From NCBI GenBank assembly GCA_018399795.1, contig JAGYOC010000074.1, positions 1 through 17,902 on the forward strand: DNA of 17,902 bases, given 5' to 3'. The notes below the pieces were generated by a model, which did not search any database, was not told where the DNA came from, and saw nothing but the letters and a program-made list of their open reading frames with translations. Position numbers and translations under genes: made by a program. Shown in pieces: positions 1-7,439 of this stretch. The DNA comes from Dehalococcoidales bacterium (GTDB lineage Bacteria; Chloroflexota; Dehalococcoidia; Dehalococcoidales; UBA5760). The stretch's first letter is position 1. The number at the start of each line of letters is the position of its first letter.

Positions 1-34
1 TCTCGCACACTATCTGCGCACCCGTTTTCTTCAT
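1..34 (-). CDS. ilvB: Acetolactate synthase large subunit, N-terminal fragment
   Basis: Only the first 11 codons lie in the window, reading MKKTGAQIVCE on the minus strand. The TGAQ-type opening is typical of the catalytic subunit of acetohydroxyacid synthase, the thiamine-diphosphate enzyme that makes acetolactate and acetohydroxybutyrate for valine, leucine and isoleucine synthesis. An AGGAG ribosome-binding site (complement of 43-47) sits 8 nt before the ATG at 34. In-frame ATGs at 40 and 52 are possible alternative starts but are less well spaced from this site. The gene begins directly after the ilvD stop codon, so the two are almost certainly cotranscribed as ilvDB. The identification rests on a short stretch plus context, because the rest is outside the window. 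Confidence 0.7.
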   Translation of the reverse strand, partial: MKKTGAQIVCE

Positions 35-53
35 CACCATTTCTCCTGCCATA

Positions 54-1721
54 CTATTGATCGAACACCGCTCCGACGTTCGCCGACGTCACCTTCTCCG
101 CATATCTCCTGAGATAACCGGTCTTTACCCGGAATTCAAATTCAGCGAGCCTGTCCAAGCGACGAGATATCTCACCATCATCAAGCTCCACTTCAAGCCT
201 GTAACCTGGTATATCAATGCTGATAATATCGCCCTCTTCCAGGGCAGCAATAGGTCCCCGGCTGGCTGCCTCCGGTGCAACATGGCCGATGGCAGCACCA
301 CGGGTTGCCCCTGAGAAACGACCGTCCGTTACCAGTGCTACCTGCTTATCCATTCCCATACCACTAAGGATAGAGGTAGGGGTCAGCATTTCTCTCATTC
401 CCGGACCACCCCTGGGACCTTCATAACGAATAACCACCACATCACCGTTTTCAATATTGCCTTCCATAATCGCTTCAGTAGCTTCCGCTTCAGAATCAAA
501 TACCCGGGCCGGCCCCCGGTGAACCATCATCTCTGGCGATACGGCTCCCCTTTTTACCACTGCCCCATCAGGTGCCAGATTACCAAACAGTATGCAAATA
601 CCCCCGGTCTCCGAATGCGGATTATCTGCTGAGCGAATCACTGTCCTATCCACGAAGCGGCTTTGGTCAACTATCTCAGCCACCGACTTGCCGGATACCG
701 TGATTGCATCCAGATTAAGCACGCTCCTGATATCTTTCATCACTGCCGGTATACCACCCGCCGCATCCAGATCCTCCAGGTGATAGTCACCGGCCGGCCT
801 CATCTTGACCAGATGTGGAACTCGCTCGCTAACCTTATTTATCATCGGGAGACTGAAATCAACTCCAGCCTCACTGGCTATAGCCAGAAGGTGCAATACC
901 GAATTGGTGCTACCACCCAGAGCCATATCCACGGCAAAGGCATTATATATGGAGCCGATGTTAACGATATCACGTGGCCGAATATTCTCGGCCAGTAGCT
1001 CCATAACACGCTCCCCAGCCCGTTTGGCCAGCTGCATCCGTCTGGCATCAACGGCCGGAATAGTACCGTTACCGGTTAGTCCCATCCCCATAGCCTCGGT
1101 AGCACAGTTCATGGTGTTGGCGGTAAACATGCCTGAACAACTGCCGCAACCGGGGCAAGCCACCATCTCCAGCTGATGCAGTTCGTCTTCACTCATTTTC
1201 CCCTTTGCCACTCTACCAACCGCTTCAAATATAGAGCTAACGTCAACATGCTTTACTCCATCACTACTGCAGAGGCGCCCTGCCAGCATCGGGCCGCCAC
1301 TGATAAAAATAGCCGGCAGATTCAATCTAACCGCTGCCATTAGCATACCGGGGACTATCTTATCGCAATTTGTGATAAATACCAGCGCATCAAAGCCATG
1401 AGCCTCAGCCACTATTTCCACCGAATCTGCGATCAACTCACGGCTGGGCAGGCTATATTTCATGCCCGAATGGTTCATAGCAATACCGTCACATACTGCA
1501 ATGGTATTAACCTCAAAAGGAACGCCTCCTCCGCAAGATACCCCTTCCTTCACCGCCTCCGCAATCTGACGCAGGTTGATATGGCCTGGCACAATCTCAC
1601 TGTAGCTATTGATTATTCCAATGAAAGGCCTTTTCATGTCGCCAGGAGTACAACCGAGTGCATACAACAGAGACCGGTGTGGTGCCCGCTCTACCCCTGT
1701 TTTAACCACATCACTTTTCAT
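54..1721 (-). CDS. ilvD: Dihydroxy-acid dehydratase
   Basis: This 555-residue protein is full length for the IlvD/Edd family. It dehydrates 2,3-dihydroxy-isovalerate and 2,3-dihydroxy-3-methylvalerate to the keto acids that precede valine and isoleucine. Visible motifs include NCDKIVPGM (118-126, candidate cluster ligand C119), [18 protein letters not shown] (189-206, C192) and near the C-terminus the conserved [11 protein letters not shown] and TDGRFSG stretches. At 44-47 it reads VPGH, as in the oxygen-labile 4Fe-4S E. coli enzyme, where 2Fe-2S family members have a Cys in a CNMHL context. This suggests a 4Fe-4S enzyme suited to an anaerobe. The ATG has an AAGGAG site (complement of 1733-1738) 11 nt upstream. 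ilvB follows immediately. A promoter and hairpin lie in the gap before the gene. Confidence 0.97.
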   Translation of the reverse strand: MKSDVVKTGVERAPHRSLLYALGCTPGDMKRPFIGIINSYSEIVPGHINLRQIAEAVKEGVSCGGGVPFEVNTIAVCDGIAMNHSGMKYSLPSRELIADSVEIVAEAHGFDALVFITNCDKIVPGMLMAAVRLNLPAIFISGGPMLAGRLCSSDGVKHVDVSSIFEAVGRVAKGKMSEDELHQLEMVACPGCGSCSGMFTANTMNCATEAMGMGLTGNGTIPAVDARRMQLAKRAGERVMELLAENIRPRDIVNIGSIYNAFAVDMALGGSTNSVLHLLAIASEAGVDFSLPMINKVSERVPHLVKMRPAGDYHLEDLDAAGGIPAVMKDIRSVLNLDAITVSGKSVAEIVDQSRFVDRTVIRSADNPHSETGGICILFGNLAPDGAVVKRGAVSPEMMVHRGPARVFDSEAEATEAIMEGNIENGDVVVIRYEGPRGGPGMREMLTPTSILSGMGMDKQVALVTDGRFSGATRGAAIGHVAPEAASRGPIAALEEGDIISIDIPGYRLEVELDDGEISRRLDRLAEFEFRVKTGYLRRYAEKVTSANVGAVFDQ

Positions 1722-1750
1722 AAACCGTTTATCTCCTTAAGCAACAAATA

Positions 1751-1776
1751 ATTAAAAACCGTCCGTATCCGGACGG
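1751..1776 (-). terminator. Intrinsic terminator between rpiB and ilvD
   Basis: A perfect 7-bp GC-rich stem (CCGTCCG / CGGACGG, 1759-1765 with 1770-1776) has a 4-nt loop. On the minus strand it is followed by TTTTT (complement of 1754-1758) and a T-rich stretch. It ends the tsaC-rpiB transcript about 70 nt after the rpiB stop. It also lies downstream of a good candidate ilvD promoter (1817-1845), so it would be inside the ilvD leader and could act as an attenuator. Confidence 0.75.
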
Positions 1777-1816
1777 ATTATTGGAAACAAAACCCCAAGG
1801 TTACATTTTTGAACAA

Positions 1817-1845
1817 AACATAGCATAGCACCTACCTATTGTCAA
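1817..1845 (-). promoter_or_regulatory. Candidate sigma70-type promoter for ilvDB
   Basis: On the minus strand a consensus -35 box TTGACA (complement of 1840-1845) is followed after exactly 17 nt by TATGTT (complement of 1817-1822). Transcription would start near 1810, giving a leader of roughly 90 nt before the ilvD ATG. The -35 box lies right next to the rpiB stop codon. No leader peptide rich in branched-chain codons is visible: the only early ATG is followed directly by a stop. Confidence 0.5.
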
Positions 1846-1846
1846 G

Positions 1847-2296
1847 CTAACCCGTACCCAGACCGCTCTCTATCGCCGTAATCTTATCCACCCTTCTCAG
1901 ATGCCGGCCCCCTTCGAACTCACTGGCAAGATAGGCTTCGATTATTCGGGGGACCTGCTCGTTTCCCCTCTCAGCACCAAGACAGAGTATATTGGCATCA
2001 TTATGCTGCCTGGCACAGCGGGAGTCAGAGCTGTCGAAGCAGAGCGCCGCCCTTATCCCATTCACTTTGTTGGCAGCAATGCTCATACCGATACCGGTAT
2101 TGCATATCAGTATACCATGGTCAAAACCACCCTTTGCCACCACCATGGCCACCTTACTAGCGATATCGGGGTAGTCTACCGGTTCAGGCCCGTAACAGCC
2201 AAAATCCTCAATGCTGTGCTCCATATCGGCAACCAGGGTGATGATATATTGTTTTAAATCCAGTCCCCTGTGGTCACAGCCAATAGCAATACGCAT
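1847..2296 (-). CDS. rpiB: Ribose-5-phosphate isomerase B
   Basis: The protein is 149 residues, the normal length for the RpiB/LacAB family. It interconverts ribulose 5-phosphate and ribose 5-phosphate in the non-oxidative pentose phosphate pathway, supplying ribose for PRPP and therefore for the purine and histidine pathways encoded nearby. Motifs visible are the N-terminal GCDHRG (6-11), the catalytic-Cys segment ILICNTGIGMSIAANK (62-77, C65) and the HND sequence at 98-100. The residue after the catalytic Cys is Asn, where many members have Gly. A strong AAAGGGGGG ribosome-binding site lies before the ATG. tsaC ends 3 nt upstream, so the two form an operon. A hairpin terminator follows the gene. 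Confidence 0.95.
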   Translation of the reverse strand: MRIAIGCDHRGLDLKQYIITLVADMEHSIEDFGCYGPEPVDYPDIASKVAMVVAKGGFDHGILICNTGIGMSIAANKVNGIRAALCFDSSDSRCARQHNDANILCLGAERGNEQVPRIIEAYLASEFEGGRHLRRVDKITAIESGLGTG

Positions 2297-2299
2297 TGG

Positions 2300-2950
2300 T
2301 CAATCCCCCCTTTCCAAGATAATATCCCCACACACCTCTTTAAGTGCAGCAAAATCGATGGCACCCTCACGTATAATCGCCGGCCTGTTACCGGTAACGT
2401 CAACCACCGTGGACTCCCTGCCTCCCGGACAGCGTCCAGCATCGATAATCATATCTAACCGGTCCCCGATCTCACCTCGCACCTCTTCCGCGGTAAACAG
2501 GCTCGGCCTACCACTGATATTGGCACTGGTACCGGAAATGGGCGCACCCACGCCACGGGCAAGGGCAACCGGGACAGGGTGACGGGGGACCCTTACGGCC
2601 ACAGTAGTGCCACCACCGGTAACGAATGCTGGAATCGTACTTTTTTTATTCAATATAATGGTCAAAGCACCCGGTAAAAAATTTTCGATGAGAAGACGCG
2701 CCACCTCCGGCACAGAATCAGCCACCTCGCCGATCTGCCCCGGACTGGAGAGAAGCAAAGGTAGCGCCATACCGGATGGACGCTCCTTTATCGCGTATAT
2801 CCGCTTCACCGCTCCTTCGAGGTAGCAACACGCCCCCAGACCATAAACGGTATCCGTAGGGAAGGCAACGATACCCCCCGTTAACAGTATTTTGACCGCT
2901 TCACCAATCCTCTCTTTTAAACCCTCACTATTACCAGCCAGTTTTTGCAT
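2300..2950 (-). CDS. tsaC: Threonylcarbamoyl-AMP synthase (Sua5/YciO/YrdC family)
   Basis: This 216-residue protein is a single YrdC domain, the short TsaC form without the C-terminal Sua5 domain. The family makes threonylcarbamoyl-AMP from threonine, bicarbonate and ATP, the first step of the t6A modification at position 37 of ANN-decoding tRNAs. Visible motifs are PTDTVYGLG (31-39), AIKERP (53-58, the KxRP element), GTSANISG near 140 and the STVVDV segment near 180. These make the family assignment secure, although YciO-type paralogues of different role share the fold. The ATG follows a weak GGGTGAAGG site. The gene leads a pair with rpiB and is divergent from guaA across a 400-base gap. 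Confidence 0.92.
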   Translation of the reverse strand: MQKLAGNSEGLKERIGEAVKILLTGGIVAFPTDTVYGLGACCYLEGAVKRIYAIKERPSGMALPLLLSSPGQIGEVADSVPEVARLLIENFLPGALTIILNKKSTIPAFVTGGGTTVAVRVPRHPVPVALARGVGAPISGTSANISGRPSLFTAEEVRGEIGDRLDMIIDAGRCPGGRESTVVDVTGNRPAIIREGAIDFAALKEVCGDIILERGD

Positions 2951-3350
2951 CCTTCACCCGCAAAATACAGCCTGCTCCCGCATACAGTATAACATAACGC
3001 TGCCCCCTACGATGACCATGAGTAAAAAAATCTATTCTACCAAACCCGTAAAGATAAGAGCAGAAAAACCATAGCAGCGCCTGGCTAAATGACTTCAAAA
3101 AAACATGCCAGCTATTTCCCCGATCAATGTAGTTCTGCAAACGGTGAATGCGACCGGCACGTCAGTCATGCCGGTGGACGATAGACTACAATTAGGGCAT
3201 AACCTATACTTCGCTCCGTGGTCTGACCCCCATGGAGTATATTGAAAATACCGGGGGAATTCTAAATACTCTAAGACACACGTTCGCCAGAAATTGGATT
3301 GTGCGAGGGGATGGTGACAGATTATCAATGCTTGACCCCTGCTTATCACA
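2951..3350. other. Divergent intergenic region between tsaC and guaA
   Basis: I see no convincing gene in these 400 bases; the open frames on the minus strand have no family features and no ribosome-binding sites. The region must hold the promoters for both flanking operons. On the minus strand a TATACT -10-like box (complement of 2986-2991) lies about 35 nt before tsaC, but no good -35 accompanies it. Two small hairpins are visible: ACCGGCA/TGCCGGT (3153-3159 with 3169-3175) and CTCCGTGG/CCATGGAG (3214-3221 with 3230-3237, one G-U pair). Neither is followed by a T-run. A candidate guaA promoter is at the right end. Confidence 0.6.
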
Positions 3351-3358
3351 ATGATAAT
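3332..3358 (+). promoter_or_regulatory. Candidate promoter for the guaA-pur operon
   Basis: TTGACC (3332-3337) and GATAAT (3353-3358) are spaced by 15 nt, slightly short of the usual 17. A start site near 3365 would place the ATG at 3372 almost at the 5' end of the mRNA. That would explain the absence of a recognisable ribosome-binding site upstream of guaA. The call is weak because of the short spacer. Confidence 0.3.
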
Positions 3359-3371
3359 CTTTGGTATAGCA

Positions 3372-5054
3372 ATGACCGAGAAAAAAGCAAACCAACCACC
3401 CAACAGCCACCGCGTCGCAACCAGCGATGATATCGAGGTATCTACCTATCTGGAGATTGCCAAAGAGCTGGGCGGAGAGCAGCCGTCAGAGGCAAAAGAG
3501 GCTATCTCCGGGGCAAAACGCGAGTCCATAGTGGTCATCGACTTCGGCTCGCAGTACAGCCTGCTCATCGCCAGGCGGATCAGGGAATGCCAGGTATACT
3601 GCGAGATGGTATCCTACGACACGCCGTGGGAAAAAATCGTTCCCCTAAATCCAAGGGGTTTTATACTCTCCGGAGGCCCGGGCAGTGTTTATATGCCGGG
3701 AGCACCACTGGCACCAGCTCATATCTACGAAAGCAAGCTGCCGATTCTGGGTATATGCTACGGGATGCAGGCGATAACCTTCCAGCTCGGTGGCAGGGTA
3801 AGCCGTTCGAAAAGGCATGAATACGGCCATTCTATCCTTCACCTGGGCGATGCCGATTCACCCCTTCTTGCCGATTTACCCAACCCCACCCCGGTATGGA
3901 TGAGCCACGGCGATCAGATTGACGAAATGCCACCCGGTTTCAGCGCACTGGCATACACGGAAGGCTCTCCCTTCGCCGTAATGGGTAATGACCAGGGTAC
4001 ATTCGGTCTCCAGTTTCATCCCGAGGTAGTCCACACCCCACAGGGCAAGTCAATCTTGAAAAACTTCGCCTACCGCGTATGTGGATGCCAGGGGAACTGG
4101 ACCATGGGTAATTTTATCAGGGACAGCCTGACCAAAATCAGGGAACAGGTGGGTGGTGGCAAGGTCATCAATGCCCTTTCCGGAGGCGTCGATTCGGCAG
4201 TCGTGGCCACCCTTATTCACCGGGCCATCGGCGACCAGATTACCTGTATCTTCGTCAACAACGGCCTCCTTCGCCGCGAAGAAGAGGAAAGAACCCTGAA
4301 GATTCTAAGGCAAAACCTGGGTATGAACATCATTCATGTCGACGCCAGCGAAAGGTTTCTCGAACGACTGAAGGGCATCACCGACCCGGAGCAGAAACGT
4401 AAACTTATCGGCGAAGAATTTATCAAAGTGTTCGAGGAAGAAGCCAACCGTATCAGCACGGTGGACTTCCTGGCCCAGGGTACCCTGTATCCGGATGTGA
4501 TAGAGAGCGCCTCCTCAGGAAGCAAGGCCTCTGCCAAGATAAAGACACATCATAACGTTGGCGGGCTGCCGGCCAGGATGACGCTTAACCTGGTCGAACC
4601 ACTTCGCTATCTCTTCAAGGACGAGGTGAGGCAGGTAGGTCTGGAACTGGGGCTGCCCGAGGAAATGATATGGCGGCAACCCTTCCCAGGGCCAGGTCTT
4701 GCCATACGCATCATCGGCGAGGTTACCCGGGAGAAGCTGGAGATACTGCGCAGTGCTGACTGGATTGTTATGGAGGAGATAAAGCAGGCCAAGATGTACC
4801 ACCAGTTGTGGCAGAGCTTCGCCGTGCTCACCGACGTCAAGAGTGTAGGGGTAATGGGAGATTACCGCACCTACGGATACCTGGTGGCATTGCGAGCCGT
4901 AACCAGTGATGATGCGATGACAGCCGACTGGGCGCGGCTGCCCTATGAACTGCTGGCCAGAATATCCAACCGCATTGTCAACGAGATAGCGGGGGTAAAC
5001 CGGGTAGTATACGATATCACTTCCAAGCCCCCTTCAACCATAGAATGGGAATAA
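3372..5054 (+). CDS. guaA: GMP synthase (glutamine-hydrolysing)
   Basis: GuaA converts XMP, ATP and glutamine to GMP. The protein has the standard order: a class I glutamine amidotransferase domain, an ATP pyrophosphatase domain and a GMP-synthase C-terminal dimerisation domain. Counting from the ATG at 3372 (560 residues), the amidotransferase nucleophile is C129 in GICYGMQ, with H216 and E218 in QFHPEV. The pyrophosphatase P-loop is SGGVDS (270-275). The C-terminus ends in the family-typical KPPSTIEWE. The conserved domain begins only at about residue 52 ([13 protein letters not shown]), leaving a hydrophilic N-terminal extension of about 50 residues that many GuaA proteins lack. Its codon use resembles the rest of the gene. 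An ATG at 3351 is also in frame, but it overlaps the candidate promoter. It leads the pur gene run. Confidence 0.96.
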   Translation: MTEKKANQPPNSHRVATSDDIEVSTYLEIAKELGGEQPSEAKEAISGAKRESIVVIDFGSQYSLLIARRIRECQVYCEMVSYDTPWEKIVPLNPRGFILSGGPGSVYMPGAPLAPAHIYESKLPILGICYGMQAITFQLGGRVSRSKRHEYGHSILHLGDADSPLLADLPNPTPVWMSHGDQIDEMPPGFSALAYTEGSPFAVMGNDQGTFGLQFHPEVVHTPQGKSILKNFAYRVCGCQGNWTMGNFIRDSLTKIREQVGGGKVINALSGGVDSAVVATLIHRAIGDQITCIFVNNGLLRREEEERTLKILRQNLGMNIIHVDASERFLERLKGITDPEQKRKLIGEEFIKVFEEEANRISTVDFLAQGTLYPDVIESASSGSKASAKIKTHHNVGGLPARMTLNLVEPLRYLFKDEVRQVGLELGLPEEMIWRQPFPGPGLAIRIIGEVTREKLEILRSADWIVMEEIKQAKMYHQLWQSFAVLTDVKSVGVMGDYRTYGYLVALRAVTSDDAMTADWARLPYELLARISNRIVNEIAGVNRVVYDITSKPPSTIEWE

Positions 5055-5107
5055 GAGGGATATTACTTTTTTGTACCAAATTTACTATCATTTAGAAGAG
5101 GTAAAAA

Positions 5108-5611
5108 ATGAATAATGGCAGCCTTGTCAAGTCAGGCATTGCTCTAGGTGCGATTGCCGTTGTGCTGATCTTATTTGCTCCAACCATTACAAAAAGCAAT
5201 ATCAATATCAATCCCGAGCCTAAACCGGAGCAACCCCAGCAGGAGACGCTGAACTTCCGGCTCTCGACTGACACGGCACCGGGGAATACCGATGAATACG
5301 ACTCCCACAGCGTACCTATCTACCTCGAGCGGGAGCAGGAAATCGCACTATCCTTTTATGCCGAAGGTGCCCCGGTAATGCTCCGGGTGATAACACCGGC
5401 AGACGAAACAATGGGCTATCTGACCAGCACCGGCGGTGCCGGCGATATCGAGGATAAGGGGATGGGGTACCTGCAAAAGGGAAAGTGCTTTGCAGCTGCC
5501 GAAGGGCATTTTCAGTACATCGCCCCGGAAGAAGGCTACTATACCATCGACATTAAATCCACCACACCCAAGGGTGACATCGACGTGGTGATAGAATACC
5601 AGATCGCCTAG
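5108..5611 (+). CDS. Membrane-anchored extracytoplasmic protein of unknown function
   Basis: I do not recognise this 167-residue protein. Residues 8-26 form one hydrophobic segment after a short N-terminus with a Lys, fitting a signal anchor or uncleaved signal peptide. There is no lipobox Cys. A Pro/Glu/Gln-rich linker (35-46) follows, then an acidic, beta-rich region (47-167) with alternating hydrophobic residues and a single Cys (C127). The closing part (EGYYTIDIKS, IDVVIEYQIA) looks like a beta-sandwich edge. The layout suggests a small domain displayed outside the membrane. An AGAAGAGG ribosome-binding site precedes the ATG. The gene sits 53 nt after guaA and 16 nt before purD, so it is probably cotranscribed with purine genes, though nothing in it suggests a role in purine metabolism. 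Confidence 0.8.
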   Translation: MNNGSLVKSGIALGAIAVVLILFAPTITKSNININPEPKPEQPQQETLNFRLSTDTAPGNTDEYDSHSVPIYLEREQEIALSFYAEGAPVMLRVITPADETMGYLTSTGGAGDIEDKGMGYLQKGKCFAAAEGHFQYIAPEEGYYTIDIKSTTPKGDIDVVIEYQIA

Positions 5612-5612
5612 T

Positions 5613-5619
5613 AAAGGAG
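5613..5619 (+). promoter_or_regulatory. Ribosome-binding site that fixes a CTG start for purD
   Basis: AAAGGAG lies 8 nt before the CTG at 5628, the ideal spacing. The first ATG/GTG in frame is the GTG at 5640, 20 nt away, and starting there would remove the conserved KVLVV beta strand of PurD. The site therefore supports initiation at CTG. Confidence 0.7.
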
Positions 5620-5627
5620 AAGTTAAA

Positions 5628-6887
5628 CTGAAAGTACTCGTGGTCGGTGGGGGAGCAAGAGAGCATGCCATTCTCTGGAAGCTTGCCAAAAGCCCCAGAG
5701 TTGAGCGCCTCTACGCTGCACCGGGCAATGCCGGTACGGCATTGCTTGCCTCCAATCTGGATATCAAGCCCACCGATATCAGGGCTTTAATAAAAGCAAC
5801 CCGGGAAAACGAAATTGACCTCGTCGTTGTGGGTCCGGAAGCACCCCTTGCTGCTGGCATCACCGACCGGTTTCAGGAAAATGGAATACCAATATTCGGC
5901 CCCACGCAATCAGCAGCTACCATTGAATCCAGCAAGGTCTTTGCCAGGCATTTAATGCAGAAATACCAAATTCCTTGCGCTCATGGTACCAGCTTCTCGA
6001 ATTACAATAGGGCAAAAAAACATCTCCTCGAGCAAAAACTCCCTGTTGTCATCAAGGCGGACGGGCTCGCTGCCGGCAAAGGAGTTACCGTGGCCAGTTC
6101 ACTGTCAGAAGCCGATGAAGCCCTTTACCAGACCATGGTAGACAAAATCCACGGTCCAGCCGGAGACAGGGTGATAATCGAAGAATGCCTCACAGGAAAA
6201 GAGATGAGCGCTTTTGCCTTTACCGATGGCAATACGGTTGTTCCCATTGTACCAGCCTGCGACTACAAACCAGTCTACGATGGCAACAGTGGGCCCAACA
6301 CCGGAGGTATGGGAAGCTATAGCCCTCCCCACTTTACCAGTGGAGAGCTGGAACAGAAAATTACCAAGGCCATTCTCGAACCGGCCGTGGACGCACTGGC
6401 CAGAGAGAACCGACTCTACCAGGGTGTCCTCTACGCAGGACTAATGATTACCAGCGAGGGTCCAAAGGTGATGGAGTTCAATGCCAGATTCGGAGATCCG
6501 GAAACCCAGGCCATCCTGCCACGGCTGAAGACAGATTTGTTGAACATATTTCTGGCCACAAGCCGTGGCAATCTGGATGAGATAGATGTAAAATGGAGCG
6601 GTGATTCCTGCGTCGCTGTGGTAATGTCATCGGGTGGCTATCCAGGCAGTTACCACACAGGTTATCCCATCAGTGGTCTTGAAAATCTGGAGAGCGACGT
6701 GATGGTTTTTCATGCCGGCACCAGAACGGGTACAAAAAAGGGAGAGATCCTCAGCGACGGCGGGCGCGTTATTACAGTAGTAGGCACCGGTTCGAATATC
6801 GCCCGGGCAAGAGAGCGCGTTTACCACAATATTTCGCACATCCACTTCGAGGGTTGCCATTACCGAAAAGATATCGCAATGGTATAA
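5628..6887 (+). CDS. purD: Phosphoribosylamine-glycine ligase (GAR synthetase)
   Basis: PurD is an ATP-grasp enzyme that joins glycine to phosphoribosylamine, the second step of de novo purine synthesis. Starting at CTG 5628 gives 419 residues, normal for the family, and the expected N-terminus (M)KVLVVGGGAREHA. Other motifs are VVGPEAPLAAG (67-77), the ATP-grasp KADGLAAGKGV (143-153) and the metal and substrate segment MEFNARFGDPETQ in the C-terminal third. The CTG start is preceded by AAAGGAG at 8 nt; the GTG at 5640 is a less likely start because it deletes the first beta strand. The gene follows the small membrane protein by 16 nt and precedes purE by 87 nt. Confidence 0.96.
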   Translation: MKVLVVGGGAREHAILWKLAKSPRVERLYAAPGNAGTALLASNLDIKPTDIRALIKATRENEIDLVVVGPEAPLAAGITDRFQENGIPIFGPTQSAATIESSKVFARHLMQKYQIPCAHGTSFSNYNRAKKHLLEQKLPVVIKADGLAAGKGVTVASSLSEADEALYQTMVDKIHGPAGDRVIIEECLTGKEMSAFAFTDGNTVVPIVPACDYKPVYDGNSGPNTGGMGSYSPPHFTSGELEQKITKAILEPAVDALARENRLYQGVLYAGLMITSEGPKVMEFNARFGDPETQAILPRLKTDLLNIFLATSRGNLDEIDVKWSGDSCVAVVMSSGGYPGSYHTGYPISGLENLESDVMVFHAGTRTGTKKGEILSDGGRVITVVGTGSNIARARERVYHNISHIHFEGCHYRKDIAMV

Positions 6888-6974
6888 TGAGTAAATACCA
6901 TCCCCAAAATTCTGAATCACTTTTACCATCGTTAAATATCAGTTATGCTCAGAGAGAGGAGGCAAGGTAATCAG

Positions 6975-7439
6975 ATGAAGCTTGTATCCGTAGTAATGGG
7001 CAGCAAATCCGATTCGGAAGCGGTTCGTCCGGCACTCGAGATTCTGACCAGGCTGGGAATTGAATACGAACTGAATGTAATGTCCGCCCACCGGACGCCG
7101 GAAAAGGTCCGCCAGTATGGCCTGGATGCCAGAAACAGGGGGTTTGAGGTCATCATTGCAGCCGCCGGCGGTGCCGCACATCTTCCGGGAGTACTGGCCA
7201 GCTGGACCAGCCTGCCAGTCATCGGAGTACCACTTGCCAGCAGCGAGTGCAAGGGAATAGATGCGCTCTATTCTATCGTACAGATGCCGGCCGGGATACC
7301 GGTTGCCTGCATGGCCATAGGGGCTGCCGGGGCCAAGAACGCAGCCTATATGGCTGCCGAAATCCTGGGCCTCAAGCATGACGAAATAAGGAAAGCCTAC
7401 GACAAATACAGAAGCGACTTACAGGGAGAGGGCAAATGA
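6975..7439 (+). CDS. purE: N5-carboxyaminoimidazole ribonucleotide mutase
   Basis: PurE of the bacterial class I type rearranges N5-CAIR to CAIR in purine synthesis. The 154-residue protein from ATG 6975 shows the canonical VMGSKSDSE phosphate loop (7-15), SAHRTPE (35-41), AAGGAAHLPG and SIVQMPAGIPVA segments. I chose 6975 rather than the ATG at 6945 because an AGGAGG motif (6957-6962) precedes it and because the family begins at this point; the longer form would add ten residues encoded by the ribosome-binding site itself. Class I enzymes need N5-CAIR made by PurK. No purK is present in the window, so it is either elsewhere or absent. The stop overlaps the purB start (ATGA). Confidence 0.96.
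   Translation: MKLVSVVMGSKSDSEAVRPALEILTRLGIEYELNVMSAHRTPEKVRQYGLDARNRGFEVIIAAAGGAAHLPGVLASWTSLPVIGVPLASSECKGIDALYSIVQMPAGIPVACMAIGAAGAKNAAYMAAEILGLKHDEIRKAYDKYRSDLQGEGK

Noticed and set aside
1722..1846. T-box or leader peptide control of ilvD
   Set aside because: The leader is too short for a T-box, lacks the conserved T-box sequence, and contains no peptide frame rich in Ile, Leu or Val codons.
3095..3403. 102-codon open frame on the minus strand in the tsaC-guaA gap
   Set aside because: It has no ribosome-binding site or family features, its composition is unusual, and it overlaps the guaA start and promoter. It is probably chance.
6945..6974. Upstream ATG for purE
   Set aside because: The extra ten codons are the ribosome-binding region of the ATG at 6975, where the family N-terminus begins.
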